55,015 nucleotides of DNA, taken from Clostridiales bacterium (GTDB lineage: Bacteria; Bacillota; Clostridia; Lachnospirales; Lachnospiraceae). Positions 26,146-35,687 of the stretch are shown here, one piece after another. The notes under the pieces were generated by a model that saw nothing but the letters and a program-made list of their open reading frames with translations, did not search any database and was not told the origin of the DNA. The stretch is from positions 1-55,015 of the forward strand of contig JALFSR010000072.1 of NCBI GenBank assembly GCA_022778745.1, read 5' to 3'. How positions within the stretch are numbered: the first letter of the stretch is position 1; each line of letters begins with the position of its first letter. The position numbers and the translations under genes were made by a program.

Positions 26146-26217
26146 ATCAAACTCTCCTTTTTGTATAATTATCTATCACAATTTTATGGATTTTTTGCTT
26201 GCCGAACTGATTATTGT

Positions 26218-27576
26218 TTATAATTCATATGGAGAATGGTTTTGATCTCTCTCTGAATTGTACTGTCCAAGCATCGCTTCAATCAAGTCCTGACCGCTTG
26301 ATTTTACAATATGAATCGGAACTTGTAAAGTGTTTTCTAATTGCTGTTTTGTCACATCATCTAAAAATACATCTTCTCCACTGCGAAACATATTAGCAGG
26401 AAGTAAAAGATGTGTTCCAAGCGGATTATTGATCAGCTGCTTTTTTAAGTCTTGTCCTGTAATTAAACCTGATACTGTAATCATCTCACCAAAAAATTCG
26501 TTTGTAATTGGATAAATATGCCCTGTTATATTCGGAAACATATCATGAAACTGTTCATAAATCATCTTTATATAAGGATAGGCAAGCTTTCCCGTCGCCA
26601 AAGAAAACTCGATTACTCGGTCATCTCCACGTAACTGCTCCAATGTCTCCCTACATTCCTCTAATAGTAACCGAAGCATACCAACCCCATTTTCCAACTG
26701 AATATAACCATCATACCGCTCTTCCTCTGGAAGTGGACGTTCTGCTAAAATATAAAATTCATCGCTTGCATGAATAAAATGAATGCCATGCTCAGCATAA
26801 ATTTTTTTCTGCCATCTCTCAATTTGCTCCAATGTCTTCTCTGCATCACTTTTTGTAAATGGTTCTAGCGGATACAACCCATCTCGAAACTTTGACAAAC
26901 CAACTGGCACAACCGATACACTTTCCATATATGGAATATAGTTTGACAAATCACGAATACTTCGTTCTAGTTCTTCCCTGTCATTTACATTTTTACAGAG
27001 AACAATCTGACCATTCATCTGCACGCCTGCCTCATAAAGTGTCTGAATTTTCTTCAATGATTCCCCTGCAAATCGGTTATGCAGCATCTTACAGCGCAGT
27101 TCTGGATTAGTCGTATGAACTGAAATATTAATTGGTGAAAGCTTATAATCAACAATTCTTTGAATATCCCTATCCTTCATATTCGTAAGGGTAATATAAT
27201 TTCCCTGAAGAAATGATAACCTGGAGTCATCATCCTTAAAATAAAGAGTCTCTCTCATTCCTGGAGGCATCTGGTCAATAAAACAAAAAATACATTTGTT
27301 GGAACAAGAACGATAATCGGACATTAATCCATTTTCAAATGTAATTCCAAGTTCCTCATCGTACTCTTTTTCAATATCTAATTCCCATTCTTCCCCTTCT
27401 GCCGTAACGACTAATAATTCAATATATTCATCTTTTATTAAATATTCATAATCAAATACATCTTCGATTTCTTTATTGTTAATCGCTACAATTCGATCTC
27501 CTCGTTTCAGATCCATCTCATCGGCAATTGAACCTGGCTCCACTGCACATATTAAATGTCCCTTTTGTTTTTTCAT
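26218..27576 (-). CDS. DUF512 protein: PDZ domain plus radical SAM-like domain
   Basis: A ~452-residue protein. Residues 1-65 form a PDZ-like domain ('GSIADEMDLKRGDRIVAIN'); next a radical-SAM-like segment with cysteines in 'CSNKCIFCFIDQMP'; then the DUF512 domain with 'HFIHASDEFYILA' and 'TGKLAYPY'. The family is conserved in Clostridia and other anaerobes, nearly always beside der; function unknown, a role in ribosome or RNA modification is only a guess from context. I start at ATG 27576 because GGAGG lies 5 bases before it; an upstream ATG overlaps the ribosome binding site itself. Confidence 0.88.
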   Translation of the reverse strand: MKKQKGHLICAVEPGSIADEMDLKRGDRIVAINNKEIEDVFDYEYLIKDEYIELLVVTAEGEEWELDIEKEYDEELGITFENGLMSDYRSCSNKCIFCFIDQMPPGMRETLYFKDDDSRLSFLQGNYITLTNMKDRDIQRIVDYKLSPINISVHTTNPELRCKMLHNRFAGESLKKIQTLYEAGVQMNGQIVLCKNVNDREELERSIRDLSNYIPYMESVSVVPVGLSKFRDGLYPLEPFTKSDAEKTLEQIERWQKKIYAEHGIHFIHASDEFYILAERPLPEEERYDGYIQLENGVGMLRLLLEECRETLEQLRGDDRVIEFSLATGKLAYPYIKMIYEQFHDMFPNITGHIYPITNEFFGEMITVSGLITGQDLKKQLINNPLGTHLLLPANMFRSGEDVFLDDVTKQQLENTLQVPIHIVKSSGQDLIEAMLGQYNSERDQNHSPYEL

Positions 27577-27700
27577 AATTTCCTCCATTCTACTAATTCT
27601 TATTTTATTATAACAAGGTTATAAAAAAAAGTATACCCTTATCTTTTTATTCCAAACGGCATTTTAATTGCACAAATTTTACACATTCTTCATAAATTAC

Positions 27701-27729
27701 TTGCGTTTACTTCAATTTAATGTTATAAG
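27701..27729 (+). promoter_or_regulatory. sigma-A promoter of prs
   Basis: TTGCGT, 17-base spacer, TATAAG. About 100 bases of leader follow, with a possible hairpin (GCGA-AAAA-TCGC, flanked by CACA/TGTG) near 27762-27786. Confidence 0.55.
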
Positions 27730-27826
27730 AATATTGTATACTTACAAACTGATGAAGCCTCACATAGCGAAAAATCGCAGTTGTGCGGCGAAATTTTATC
27801 AAAAGAGAATATTCATGGAGGATTGT

Positions 27827-29005
27827 ATGGCTAATAATTATACTTTTGATGACACAATTCCTTTGGCACCATTGAAAATTGCAGCACTCGAAAGCTGTCA
27901 TGATTTGGCGCAGGAAGTTCATAAACATATTCTTAAATTCCGCAAAAATGACATAAAAGCCTTAAAAAAGAAAAAATCCAGTCTCGCATATCGTGGTTAT
28001 GACTGTGATTCCTATCTCTTAGACTTTCAATGTTCTCGTTTTGGCTCTGGAGAAGCAAAATGTGTCATTAATGAGTCTGTCCGAGGAACTGATTTATTTG
28101 CAATGGTTGATATTACAAATTTCAGCCGCACTTATAAAGTATGTGGTCATTTGAATCATATGTCACCAGATGATCATTATCAAGATTTGAAGCGTTTAAT
28201 CTGTGCAGCATCTTCTGCACGCCGTATCAACGTAATTATGCCATTTTTATATGAAGGTCGTCAGCATAAGCGTTCTAACCGCGAATCTCTTGACTGTGCA
28301 CTTGCATTGGAAGAACTTGTCAGCTATGGAGTTTCTAATATCATTACATTTGACGCACATGACCCACGTGTACAAAATGCGATTCCGCTTCACGGTTTTG
28401 ATAACTTTACTCCACCATACCAATTTATTAAAGCACTTTTGCATAAGGAAGATAACTTAAAGATCGATAAAGATCATTTAATGATTATTAGCCCTGACGA
28501 AGGAGCGATGAACCGAGCTGTCTATTTTGCTAATAATCTTGGCGTCGATATGGGTATGTTCTATAAGCGTCGTGATTACTCAACTATTGTAAACGGCAAA
28601 AATCCGATTGTCGCACACGAATTTTTAGGCGGAGATTTAAAAGGAAAGACAGCAATCATCGTTGATGATATGATTTCATCCGGAGAAAGTATGTTAGACA
28701 CTGCCAGAGAGTTAAAAGAACGTCATGCAAGCAATGTTATCGTCTGCTGTACCTTCGGTCTTTTTACCGATGGATTTGAAAAATTTGATGAATTCTATCA
28801 AAAAGGCTATTTTGATTATGTTATCACAACTAATCTGAACTATCGTACTCCACAGCTTCTGGAAAAGCCTTGGTATATTGAAGCAAACATGAGCAAATTC
28901 CTTGCTGCTATTATTAACTCTTTAAACCATGATGTATCATTAGAAACTGTAATTTCTCCTACAGATAAGATTCAAAAACTCGTTAAAAAATATAAAGAAC
29001 GTTAA
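27827..29005 (+). CDS. prs: ribose-phosphate diphosphokinase (PRPP synthetase), long form
   Basis: A 392-residue protein. It has the PRPP-binding loop 'IIVDDMISSGESM' near residues 277-289, the 'FDAHDPRVQNA' segment typical of the N-terminal half of Prs and 'SPDEGAMNRA'. Classical bacterial Prs is about 315 residues; the extra N-terminal ~60 residues and a divergent flexible-loop region mark the longer variant seen in Lachnospiraceae. It makes PRPP for nucleotides, His and Trp. Start chosen at ATG 27827 after GGAGG; the frame extends further upstream but without a ribosome binding site. Confidence 0.88.
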   Translation: MANNYTFDDTIPLAPLKIAALESCHDLAQEVHKHILKFRKNDIKALKKKKSSLAYRGYDCDSYLLDFQCSRFGSGEAKCVINESVRGTDLFAMVDITNFSRTYKVCGHLNHMSPDDHYQDLKRLICAASSARRINVIMPFLYEGRQHKRSNRESLDCALALEELVSYGVSNIITFDAHDPRVQNAIPLHGFDNFTPPYQFIKALLHKEDNLKIDKDHLMIISPDEGAMNRAVYFANNLGVDMGMFYKRRDYSTIVNGKNPIVAHEFLGGDLKGKTAIIVDDMISSGESMLDTARELKERHASNVIVCCTFGLFTDGFEKFDEFYQKGYFDYVITTNLNYRTPQLLEKPWYIEANMSKFLAAIINSLNHDVSLETVISPTDKIQKLVKKYKER

Positions 29006-29023
29006 TTAACAAGTACAGATAAA

Positions 29024-29127
29024 AAGCTGTCGCATTAAGATAAAATCATACATGATATAGCAGCGCTAATTTTGAAAAGCAGCCATATTATGCAAGATAC
29101 ATTCTTATTGCGACAGCTTCTTATTTT
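29024..29127 (+). terminator. long-loop terminator of prs
   Basis: AAGCTGTCGCA (29024-29034) pairs perfectly with TGCGACAGCTT (29109-29119), then CTTATTTTTT. About 74 bases lie between the arms, unusually many for a simple terminator. Confidence 0.7.
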
Positions 29128-29153
29128 TTCATAAAAGTAATTGTTCATTCTTC

Positions 29154-29187
29154 TGTAAAACGGGTATTCTGAATCTGATTTACTTCA
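29154..29187 (-). repeat. palindromic intergenic repeat, copy F (diverged)
   Basis: Minus-strand GAAGTAAATCAGATTCAGAA followed by TACCCGTTTTAC; aligns with copy G. It lies just after the stop of the unknown gene at 29196. Confidence 0.4.
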
Positions 29188-29195
29188 TTCCAATT

Positions 29196-29864
29196 TTAAT
29201 AATAAAATGTACATATAATTTCTGTCTTTCCCATATTAGAATTAATATTTGTGCGAATGCATTCCATATTTCCTTCTTCAAAATCTCCCCATCGTTTTTC
29301 TTTTATCCAATTCCATTCTTTATTAACCCGAAAGAGATTTTCTCCTCTTCCTGTCACACAAATACTTGTCTCTTCTTCCTCTACTTTTTGCACTCTCCAT
29401 GTTGAAACTTGTTGATAAATTGCCGACTTCACGACAATATTTACTTTTTTACTATTCATAAACTTTCGTTTTACTTCTGGATAGCCAAACATAAAAACTG
29501 GCTCCATTAGCTCTCTTTGTTCTTCTAATAATATAAGAGAAAACTTCATCCCTTTTTGATCTGTGAAAAATACTGTCCTTCCATCTTCGTTCTTTTTTTG
29601 TATCCAGTTCCAACTCTTTAAAAAAGAAAAACTCCCTTTATCTTCATAACCACTATGCTTTTCATATATATTTTCATATACGTTTTTCGCAAATTGAATA
29701 TAATATTTTTCTTCATCTTCCCACCAATTTTCTTCTAGTATACTCATTTGCACTTCTGAATAATAATTCCACTCATTACTTTCTATTGCTAAAATCGCCC
29801 AAGATGTGTTTTTCAATCGCTGCATCAGTTCTCTTGAACTTAGTTTTCTATCTCTAACTCTCAT
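29196..29864 (-). CDS. hypothetical protein, tryptophan-rich, 222 residues
   Basis: ATG 29864 is preceded by AAGGAGG at ideal spacing; an in-frame ATG at 29888 overlaps upstream sequence and is less likely. The protein is cytosolic (no signal peptide or membrane helix), charged, and contains many Trp and Glu residues, with repeated 'WNW' patterns ('SWNWIQKK', 'EWNWIKEK'). These two segments suggest a duplicated unit. I do not recognise the family. It is a single gene between convergent and divergent plus-strand genes. Confidence 0.65.
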   Translation of the reverse strand: MRVRDRKLSSRELMQRLKNTSWAILAIESNEWNYYSEVQMSILEENWWEDEEKYYIQFAKNVYENIYEKHSGYEDKGSFSFLKSWNWIQKKNEDGRTVFFTDQKGMKFSLILLEEQRELMEPVFMFGYPEVKRKFMNSKKVNIVVKSAIYQQVSTWRVQKVEEEETSICVTGRGENLFRVNKEWNWIKEKRWGDFEEGNMECIRTNINSNMGKTEIICTFYY

Positions 29865-29952
29865 TTTTCCTCCTTGTACTATTTCCACAATTACCCATTT
29901 TTTAGTTTAACACAAATTACAAATGGATACTAGCCAATTTTTGAAATATTTA

Positions 29953-29981
29953 TTGCGAATTCCCATTTCCTTTGTTAGAAT
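29953..29981 (+). promoter_or_regulatory. sigma-A promoter of the ABC-F gene
   Basis: TTGCGA, 17-base spacer, TAGAAT, 45 bases before the ATG at 30027. Confidence 0.65.
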
Positions 29982-30026
29982 AAAGATCGGAAACAAGACA
30001 ATATTAATCTGTTTGGAGTTTGTATT

Positions 30027-31577
30027 ATGATTTTAAATGTAAAGAACTTAAGTCACGGATTTGGTGACCGTGCGATTTTTGATCATATCTCTTTCCGACT
30101 GCTCAAAGGAGAACATATTGGGCTGATCGGTGCCAATGGAGAGGGCAAATCTACATTTATGAATATTATTACTGGATCATTGATGCCTGATGAGGGAACG
30201 GTTGAATGGGCAAAGCATGTGCGTGTTGGCTATCTTGATCAGCATACGGTACTGGAAAAAGGAATGACGATCCGTGATATATTAAAATCTGCATTTGAAT
30301 TTTTATTTCAGATGGAATCGGATATGAATCAAATGTTTGATCAGATGGCGGATGCTTCCGAAGAGCAGCTAAATTTCTTGTTAGAAGAGACAGGAACAAT
30401 TCAAGATCTTCTGGATCAGCATGATTTTTATGTCATTGATGCAAAAATAGAAGAAGTTGGACACGCACTCGGCTTGGATGAGATTGGATTACACCGAGAT
30501 GTCACGGAATTAAGCGGAGGACAGCGCACAAAAGTATTGCTTGGAAAGCTTTTATTGCAAAAACCAGATATTTTACTGCTTGATGAGCCGACAAACTATT
30601 TGGATGAGACCCATATTGAGTGGCTGAAGCGATACTTAAATGATTATGAAAATGCATTTATTTTGATTTCTCATGACATTCCATTTTTAAACAGCGTTGT
30701 CAATCTAATTTATCATATGGAAAATCAGTCTCTTGACCGTTATGTTGGAAATTATGAAGATTTCCAGCGTATTTATGCGGCAAAAAAAGCTCAGCTAGAA
30801 GCTGCGTATCAGCGTCAGCAACAGGAAATTGCAAATTTAAAAGATTTTGTTGCCCGAAATAAAGCTCGTGTTGCAACTAGAAATATGGCAATGTCTCGTC
30901 AAAAAAAGTTAGATAAGATGGACGTCATTGAATTGGCAAAAGAAAAACCAAAGCCAGAATTTCATTTTCAGACAGCACGCACTTCGGGAAAATTGATCTT
31001 TGAGACAGACGACCTTATTATCGGTTATGACGAACCACTTTCTAAACCATTGAATATTCATATGGAGCGAGGCGAGAAAATCGCTCTTGTCGGTGCCAAT
31101 GGAATTGGAAAGACAACATTATTAAAAAGTATTCTAGGTCTTATTCCTGCATTTTCTGGAAAAGTGCATCTTGGAGACTACCAGCATATTGGCTATTTTG
31201 AGCAAGAAAGTGATACGAAAAGTACAACAAACTGTATTGAAGAAATATGGAAAGAATTCCCATCATGGACACAGTACGAAGTCCGCTCCGCATTGGCAAA
31301 ATGTGGTCTGACAACAAAACATATTGAAAGTCAATTTCGTGTACTTAGCGGTGGAGAACAGGCAAAAGTACGTCTCTGCAAAATTTTAAACACTCCGACT
31401 AATATTTTGTTGCTTGATGAGCCGACGAATCATTTAGATGTCGATGCAAAGGCTGAATTAAAACGAGCATTAAACGATTATTCCGGAACAATTCTCTTAA
31501 TCTGCCACGAACCAGATTTTTATCAAGATATTGTACAGCAAGTATGGCAATGCAGTGAATGGTCAACGAAGCTTTAA
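30027..31577 (+). CDS. ABC-F family ATPase
   Basis: A 516-residue protein with two ABC domains and no membrane segment. Walker A motifs are 'GANGEGKST' (near residue 36) and 'GANGIGKTT' (near 355); signature motifs 'LSGGQ' and 'LSGGEQ' and two 'LLLDEPTN' Walker B motifs are present. The linker between them (residues ~235-300) is the P-site tRNA interaction motif, rich in Gln, Lys and Arg. ABC-F proteins act on the ribosome, either in translation (YfmM, EttA types) or antibiotic protection. The short linker suggests a housekeeping YfmM-like role, but this is inference. Confidence 0.9.
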   Translation: MILNVKNLSHGFGDRAIFDHISFRLLKGEHIGLIGANGEGKSTFMNIITGSLMPDEGTVEWAKHVRVGYLDQHTVLEKGMTIRDILKSAFEFLFQMESDMNQMFDQMADASEEQLNFLLEETGTIQDLLDQHDFYVIDAKIEEVGHALGLDEIGLHRDVTELSGGQRTKVLLGKLLLQKPDILLLDEPTNYLDETHIEWLKRYLNDYENAFILISHDIPFLNSVVNLIYHMENQSLDRYVGNYEDFQRIYAAKKAQLEAAYQRQQQEIANLKDFVARNKARVATRNMAMSRQKKLDKMDVIELAKEKPKPEFHFQTARTSGKLIFETDDLIIGYDEPLSKPLNIHMERGEKIALVGANGIGKTTLLKSILGLIPAFSGKVHLGDYQHIGYFEQESDTKSTTNCIEEIWKEFPSWTQYEVRSALAKCGLTTKHIESQFRVLSGGEQAKVRLCKILNTPTNILLLDEPTNHLDVDAKAELKRALNDYSGTILLICHEPDFYQDIVQQVWQCSEWSTKL

Positions 31578-31635
31578 TGCTCCCAAACAGTGATACATAA
31601 GCAGCGAAACAGATTGCAAATATTTGCCTGAATAT

Positions 31636-31709
31636 AAAAAAGATGATAGATTTTTAGAAAGAATACGTATCGATCGACGGACTCTAAATAAAGTTCTATC
31701 ATCTTTTTT
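31636..31709. terminator. bidirectional terminator between ABC-F gene and polC
   Basis: A perfect 15-bp stem (AAAAAAGATGATAGA with its complement) with an inner TTTAGA/TCTAAA stem. U tracts exist on both strands, serving two convergent genes. Confidence 0.8.
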
Positions 31710-34700
31710 TCATGTGAAGTCAAATAAAGAAAGCTGATTGCTCTCTGGCAAATCTTTTAATATTCCAAGTTCAACCATCTTATCAACCACTGTCTTACTC
31801 ACTTTTGCTCTTGTACGGAAATCATCCTGTGACAAAAATGGACTTTCCTTTGCTGCTTCTACTATTGATTCTGCCGCTTTTTCCCCTAATCCATCAATTG
31901 AACTTAGCGATGGCATTAATTTTCCATCGATAATCTGAAAACGATTTGCCTTTGCCTTATATACATCTAATGGAAGAAACTCAAATCCTCTTGCATACAT
32001 TTCCTGTACAATACGCATATCTTTATACGTATCCTGCTCTTTTTTGCTCAAGGTTCCATTCTCATTTCCTCTTTTATATTCTGCCAGTGCATGTTCGAGT
32101 TTCTCCTTTCCCATACACATCAGTTCATACGTAAAACCTGTTGCACGAATACTAAAAAATGCTGCATAATATGCAAGTGGATAAAACACTTTACAGTAAG
32201 CAATACGCCATGCCATCATAACATAAGCAGCTGCATGTGCCTTTGGGAACATATATTTAATCTTTTTACAAGACCATATATACCAGTCAGGAACATCATG
32301 CTTTACCATCTCTTCTTCCCATTCTGGCGTCAGCCCTTTTCCTTTTCGCACTGACTCCATAATTTTAAAAGAAAGTCCCTTTTCGACTCCTTTGCTGATC
32401 AAATAAATCATAATATCATCACGAGTACAAATCGCCGTCGAAATCGTCGCTTTTCCTTCCTTTAACAATGTCTGTGCATTGCCAAGCCATACATCCGTAC
32501 CATGAGACAATCCTGCAATACGAACTAAATCGGAGAAAAATCGTGGTTTTGTGTCAATTAACATCTGCATCGCAAAATCAGTACCAAATTCTGGAATTCC
32601 TAATGCTCCAAGCTGACAGCCATGAATATCTTCTGGTGTAATTCCAAGTGCGGACGTATCTTTAAACAAAGACATTACCTCTTTACTGTCAAGAGGAAAT
32701 GTACGTGCATCCTGTCCCGTCAAATCTTCAAGCATACGAATCATCGTCGGATCATCGTGTCCAAGAATATCAAGTTTTAATAAGTTATGGTCGATGGAAT
32801 GATAATCGAAATGCGTCGTTATGATATTTGTCGTTGTATCATTTGCTGGATGCTGCACCGGAGTAAATGAATAAATTTCTTCTCCGTGCGGAAGTACAAT
32901 AATTCCGCCTGGATGCTGTCCCGAAGTACGCCTTACTCCCGTACATCCTTCTACAATTCGATTAATCTCACATACCCGTTTATGAATTCCTCGTTCTTCA
33001 TAATAATTTTTTACATAGCCAAATGCTGTCTTATCGGCAAGTGTACCTATCGTTCCTGCACGAAATGTATGTCCTTCTCCAAAAATGACCTCGGTATACG
33101 CATGCGCCCTACTTTGGTATTCTCCAGAAAAATTCAAGTCAATATCCGGCTCTTTATCACCATAAAATCCAAGGAATGTCTCAAATGGAATATCAAATCC
33201 ATCTTTTTTCATCTTTGTACCGCAGACAGGACAGTTTTTGTCCGGCATATCACAGCCTGCTCCTCCAGCATAGCTTTTTACTTCTTCTGAATCAAAATCG
33301 CTATAATGACATTCTGGACAGTAATAATGCGGAGGCAGTGGATTTACCTCTGTAATGTCAGACATTGTCGCTACAAACGAAGAACCAACGGAACCTCTTG
33401 AGCCAACCATATAGCCGTCCTCATTTGATTTTGTAACAAGACGTTGCGCAATAATATACATAACCGCAAATCCATTGGATATAATCGAATGAAGCTCCTT
33501 TTCCAATCGATCTTCTACGATTTTTGGAAGATGTTTTCCATACATAGATCTTGCCTTTTTGTAGCACATTTCACGAAGTTCCACATCAGAATTTTCGATA
33601 ACAGGAGGACATTTATCCGGACGAACTGGCTCAATTCGCTCAATTCGGTCTGCAATTTTATTCGTATTTGTGACAACAACTTCATACGCTTTATCACTGC
33701 CCAAATATTCAAATTCTTTTAACATCTCTTCTGTCGTACGAAAATAAAGCGGAGGCTGATTATCTGCATCTGCAAATCCTTTTCCAGCCATAATAATACG
33801 CCGATATACTTCATCCTCTGGATTCATAAAATGTACATCACAGGTAGCACAAACTGGCTTGTTAAATTCTTCTCCAAGCTTTACAATTTTACGATTTATA
33901 TCTTTTAAATCTTCGATTGAATTCACTGGATAATCTTCTTTCTCCAACATAAACATATCGTTGCCAAGCGGCTGAATTTCAAGATAATCATAAAAATTCA
34001 CAATTTTAGCAATATCTGCATCTGATTCTCCACGTAAAATTGCCTGATACAATTCTCCTGCTTCACATGCTGAACCAAAAATTAATCCTTCTCGATATTT
34101 TAACAGTTCTGATCTCGGAAAACGAGGTCGCCTTGCAAAATAGTTCAAATGAGCAAATGAGACAAGACGATATAAATTTACTCGTCCAACTTCACTTTCC
34201 GCAAGTACAATAATATGATAAGTTGGCAGCTTCTTGATCGCATCGGGTCCAAGCTTTGCTTTTTTCTCTACCTCAGCTAAATCATTCATTCCCTGCTCTC
34301 TCAGCAGAACAAAAAGTTTCTGAAAAATACCAGCAGTCGCCTCTGCATCATCAACTGCACGATGATGATTTTCCAGAGATACTCCAAGCTCTTTTGCAAC
34401 TGCATCCAATTTATAACGTTTCAGTTTTGGAAGAAGATATCGTGCCAATCCTACTGTATCCACATAAGTTGGATCAAATTCATAGCCAAGTTCTTTTGCA
34501 TTATGCAAAATAAAACTCATATCAAACGAAGCATTATGAGCAACTAACACAGCACCTTTACAAAAATCTAAAAATTGCGGCAGTACAACCGTGATATCCG
34601 ATGCGTTTAATACCATATTGTCATTAATTCCTGTCAGCTGCTCAATTCGAAATGGAATGGGCTCCCCAGGATTGACAAACACACTGAATCGATCAACAAT

Positions 34701-35606
34701 TTCTCCATTTTCCAGTTTGACTGCTCCAATTTCAATAATCTTATTTTTCAGGGGACTGAATCCAGTCGTCTCAATATCAAATACAACATATGTCTGATCA
34801 AGGCTCTGCCCTCTTTGATTAACAACGATTTCTTTCATATCATCAACGAGATACCCTTCTACCCCGTAAATTACTTTAAAATCGTCGTCCTTTTTTAATG
34901 CATGAAATGCATCAGGAAATGCATAGACACAGCCATGATCTGTCACTGCCATTGCTTTATGCCCCCATGCTTTTGCATTGTTAATCAAGTCCTTTACTTC
35001 TGTAACGGCATCCATCTCACTTGCTTTTGTATGACAATGCAGTTCTACACGCTTTTCCAGTGCATGATCCATTCGCCGACTTGTAAAATCTTCATATTTT
35101 TTAATTCCTGTTACGGAAGAAATGCCAATCTCATGATCAAACTTATCATAAAGACTCATCCCCTTTACAATTACAAAATTTCCCTTTTTAATTGTTTCGA
35201 GAAGTTCACCAAGATGTTCATTATCAATAAACACCTTTACCATAATTGTATCAGTTAGATCTGTAACTGCAAACGTAACAATTGTTTTTTCTCCATTGCG
35301 CAGTTCCCTCGTATCAACAGTTAATATCTTTCCTCGAATTACAACCTCTCCCATTTCTTCTACGATCTGTTCAATTTTAATAAATGGCTCAGAAAAGTCT
35401 CTTCCAAAAATAACATCTGGATTATCTGAACGAATATACCGTTTTGGTTCCCATTTTTTATGAAATTCTTTTCTTGGCTTTGCAAAAACTTTTGTAGTAG
35501 ACACAGTCGCATCTTGTTTTCTTGATAATACTTTATTTTCTCTGTTTTCATCTGACTGCTGTACTGCATTATTATTTGCCGCCTGTATACTTTTCTGTTC
35601 TCTCAC
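31710..35606 (-). CDS. polC: DNA polymerase III alpha subunit PolC, main part after an in-frame TAG
   Basis: 1298 codons from a GTG, in the same frame as the upstream N-terminal part. Domains in order: OB fold, PHP domain ('HCHTKASEMDAV'), the proofreading DEDDh exonuclease inserted in it ('VFDIETTGFSP', 'VAHNASFDMSF', 'HHRAVDDAEAT'), the polymerase palm/fingers with a zinc-binding part ('CPECHYSDF', 'CPVCGTKM'), and C-terminal helix-hairpin-helix. This is the essential replicative polymerase of Firmicutes. The GTG at 35606 lacks a convincing ribosome binding site. From ATG 36230 the whole frame is 1506 codons plus stop, the normal size in this group, so the gene is one unit broken by a TAG at 35685-35687. 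Confidence 0.93.
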   Translation of the reverse strand: MREQKSIQAANNNAVQQSDENRENKVLSRKQDATVSTTKVFAKPRKEFHKKWEPKRYIRSDNPDVIFGRDFSEPFIKIEQIVEEMGEVVIRGKILTVDTRELRNGEKTIVTFAVTDLTDTIMVKVFIDNEHLGELLETIKKGNFVIVKGMSLYDKFDHEIGISSVTGIKKYEDFTSRRMDHALEKRVELHCHTKASEMDAVTEVKDLINNAKAWGHKAMAVTDHGCVYAFPDAFHALKKDDDFKVIYGVEGYLVDDMKEIVVNQRGQSLDQTYVVFDIETTGFSPLKNKIIEIGAVKLENGEIVDRFSVFVNPGEPIPFRIEQLTGINDNMVLNASDITVVLPQFLDFCKGAVLVAHNASFDMSFILHNAKELGYEFDPTYVDTVGLARYLLPKLKRYKLDAVAKELGVSLENHHRAVDDAEATAGIFQKLFVLLREQGMNDLAEVEKKAKLGPDAIKKLPTYHIIVLAESEVGRVNLYRLVSFAHLNYFARRPRFPRSELLKYREGLIFGSACEAGELYQAILRGESDADIAKIVNFYDYLEIQPLGNDMFMLEKEDYPVNSIEDLKDINRKIVKLGEEFNKPVCATCDVHFMNPEDEVYRRIIMAGKGFADADNQPPLYFRTTEEMLKEFEYLGSDKAYEVVVTNTNKIADRIERIEPVRPDKCPPVIENSDVELREMCYKKARSMYGKHLPKIVEDRLEKELHSIISNGFAVMYIIAQRLVTKSNEDGYMVGSRGSVGSSFVATMSDITEVNPLPPHYYCPECHYSDFDSEEVKSYAGGAGCDMPDKNCPVCGTKMKKDGFDIPFETFLGFYGDKEPDIDLNFSGEYQSRAHAYTEVIFGEGHTFRAGTIGTLADKTAFGYVKNYYEERGIHKRVCEINRIVEGCTGVRRTSGQHPGGIIVLPHGEEIYSFTPVQHPANDTTTNIITTHFDYHSIDHNLLKLDILGHDDPTMIRMLEDLTGQDARTFPLDSKEVMSLFKDTSALGITPEDIHGCQLGALGIPEFGTDFAMQMLIDTKPRFFSDLVRIAGLSHGTDVWLGNAQTLLKEGKATISTAICTRDDIMIYLISKGVEKGLSFKIMESVRKGKGLTPEWEEEMVKHDVPDWYIWSCKKIKYMFPKAHAAAYVMMAWRIAYCKVFYPLAYYAAFFSIRATGFTYELMCMGKEKLEHALAEYKRGNENGTLSKKEQDTYKDMRIVQEMYARGFEFLPLDVYKAKANRFQIIDGKLMPSLSSIDGLGEKAAESIVEAAKESPFLSQDDFRTRAKVSKTVVDKMVELGILKDLPESNQLSLFDFT

Positions 35607-35684
35607 AGGCTTTGAATTCGAAAGTTTTTTCTCTGTCTGATCGGATTGTTCTACTCTTGCATCTAAGATTTCCTGGATTTCTTG

Positions 35685-35687
35685 CTA
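35685..35687 (-). other. in-frame amber codon inside polC
   Basis: A single TAG interrupts the otherwise open polC frame (36230-31710) in a charged linker between the N-terminal domain and the OB fold. Other genes here (gpsA, ispG, uppS, first flavoprotein) end with TAG, so amber is a normal stop in this genome. Confidence 0.9.

Noticed and set aside
27668..27826. Longer prs start at 27668
   Set aside because: No ribosome binding site there; it would include the promoter and leader. ATG 27827 has GGAGG at good spacing.
32886..33290. Plus-strand open frames within polC, radA, clpC and other genes
   Set aside because: They are antisense shadows of well-identified genes, without ribosome binding sites or family features.
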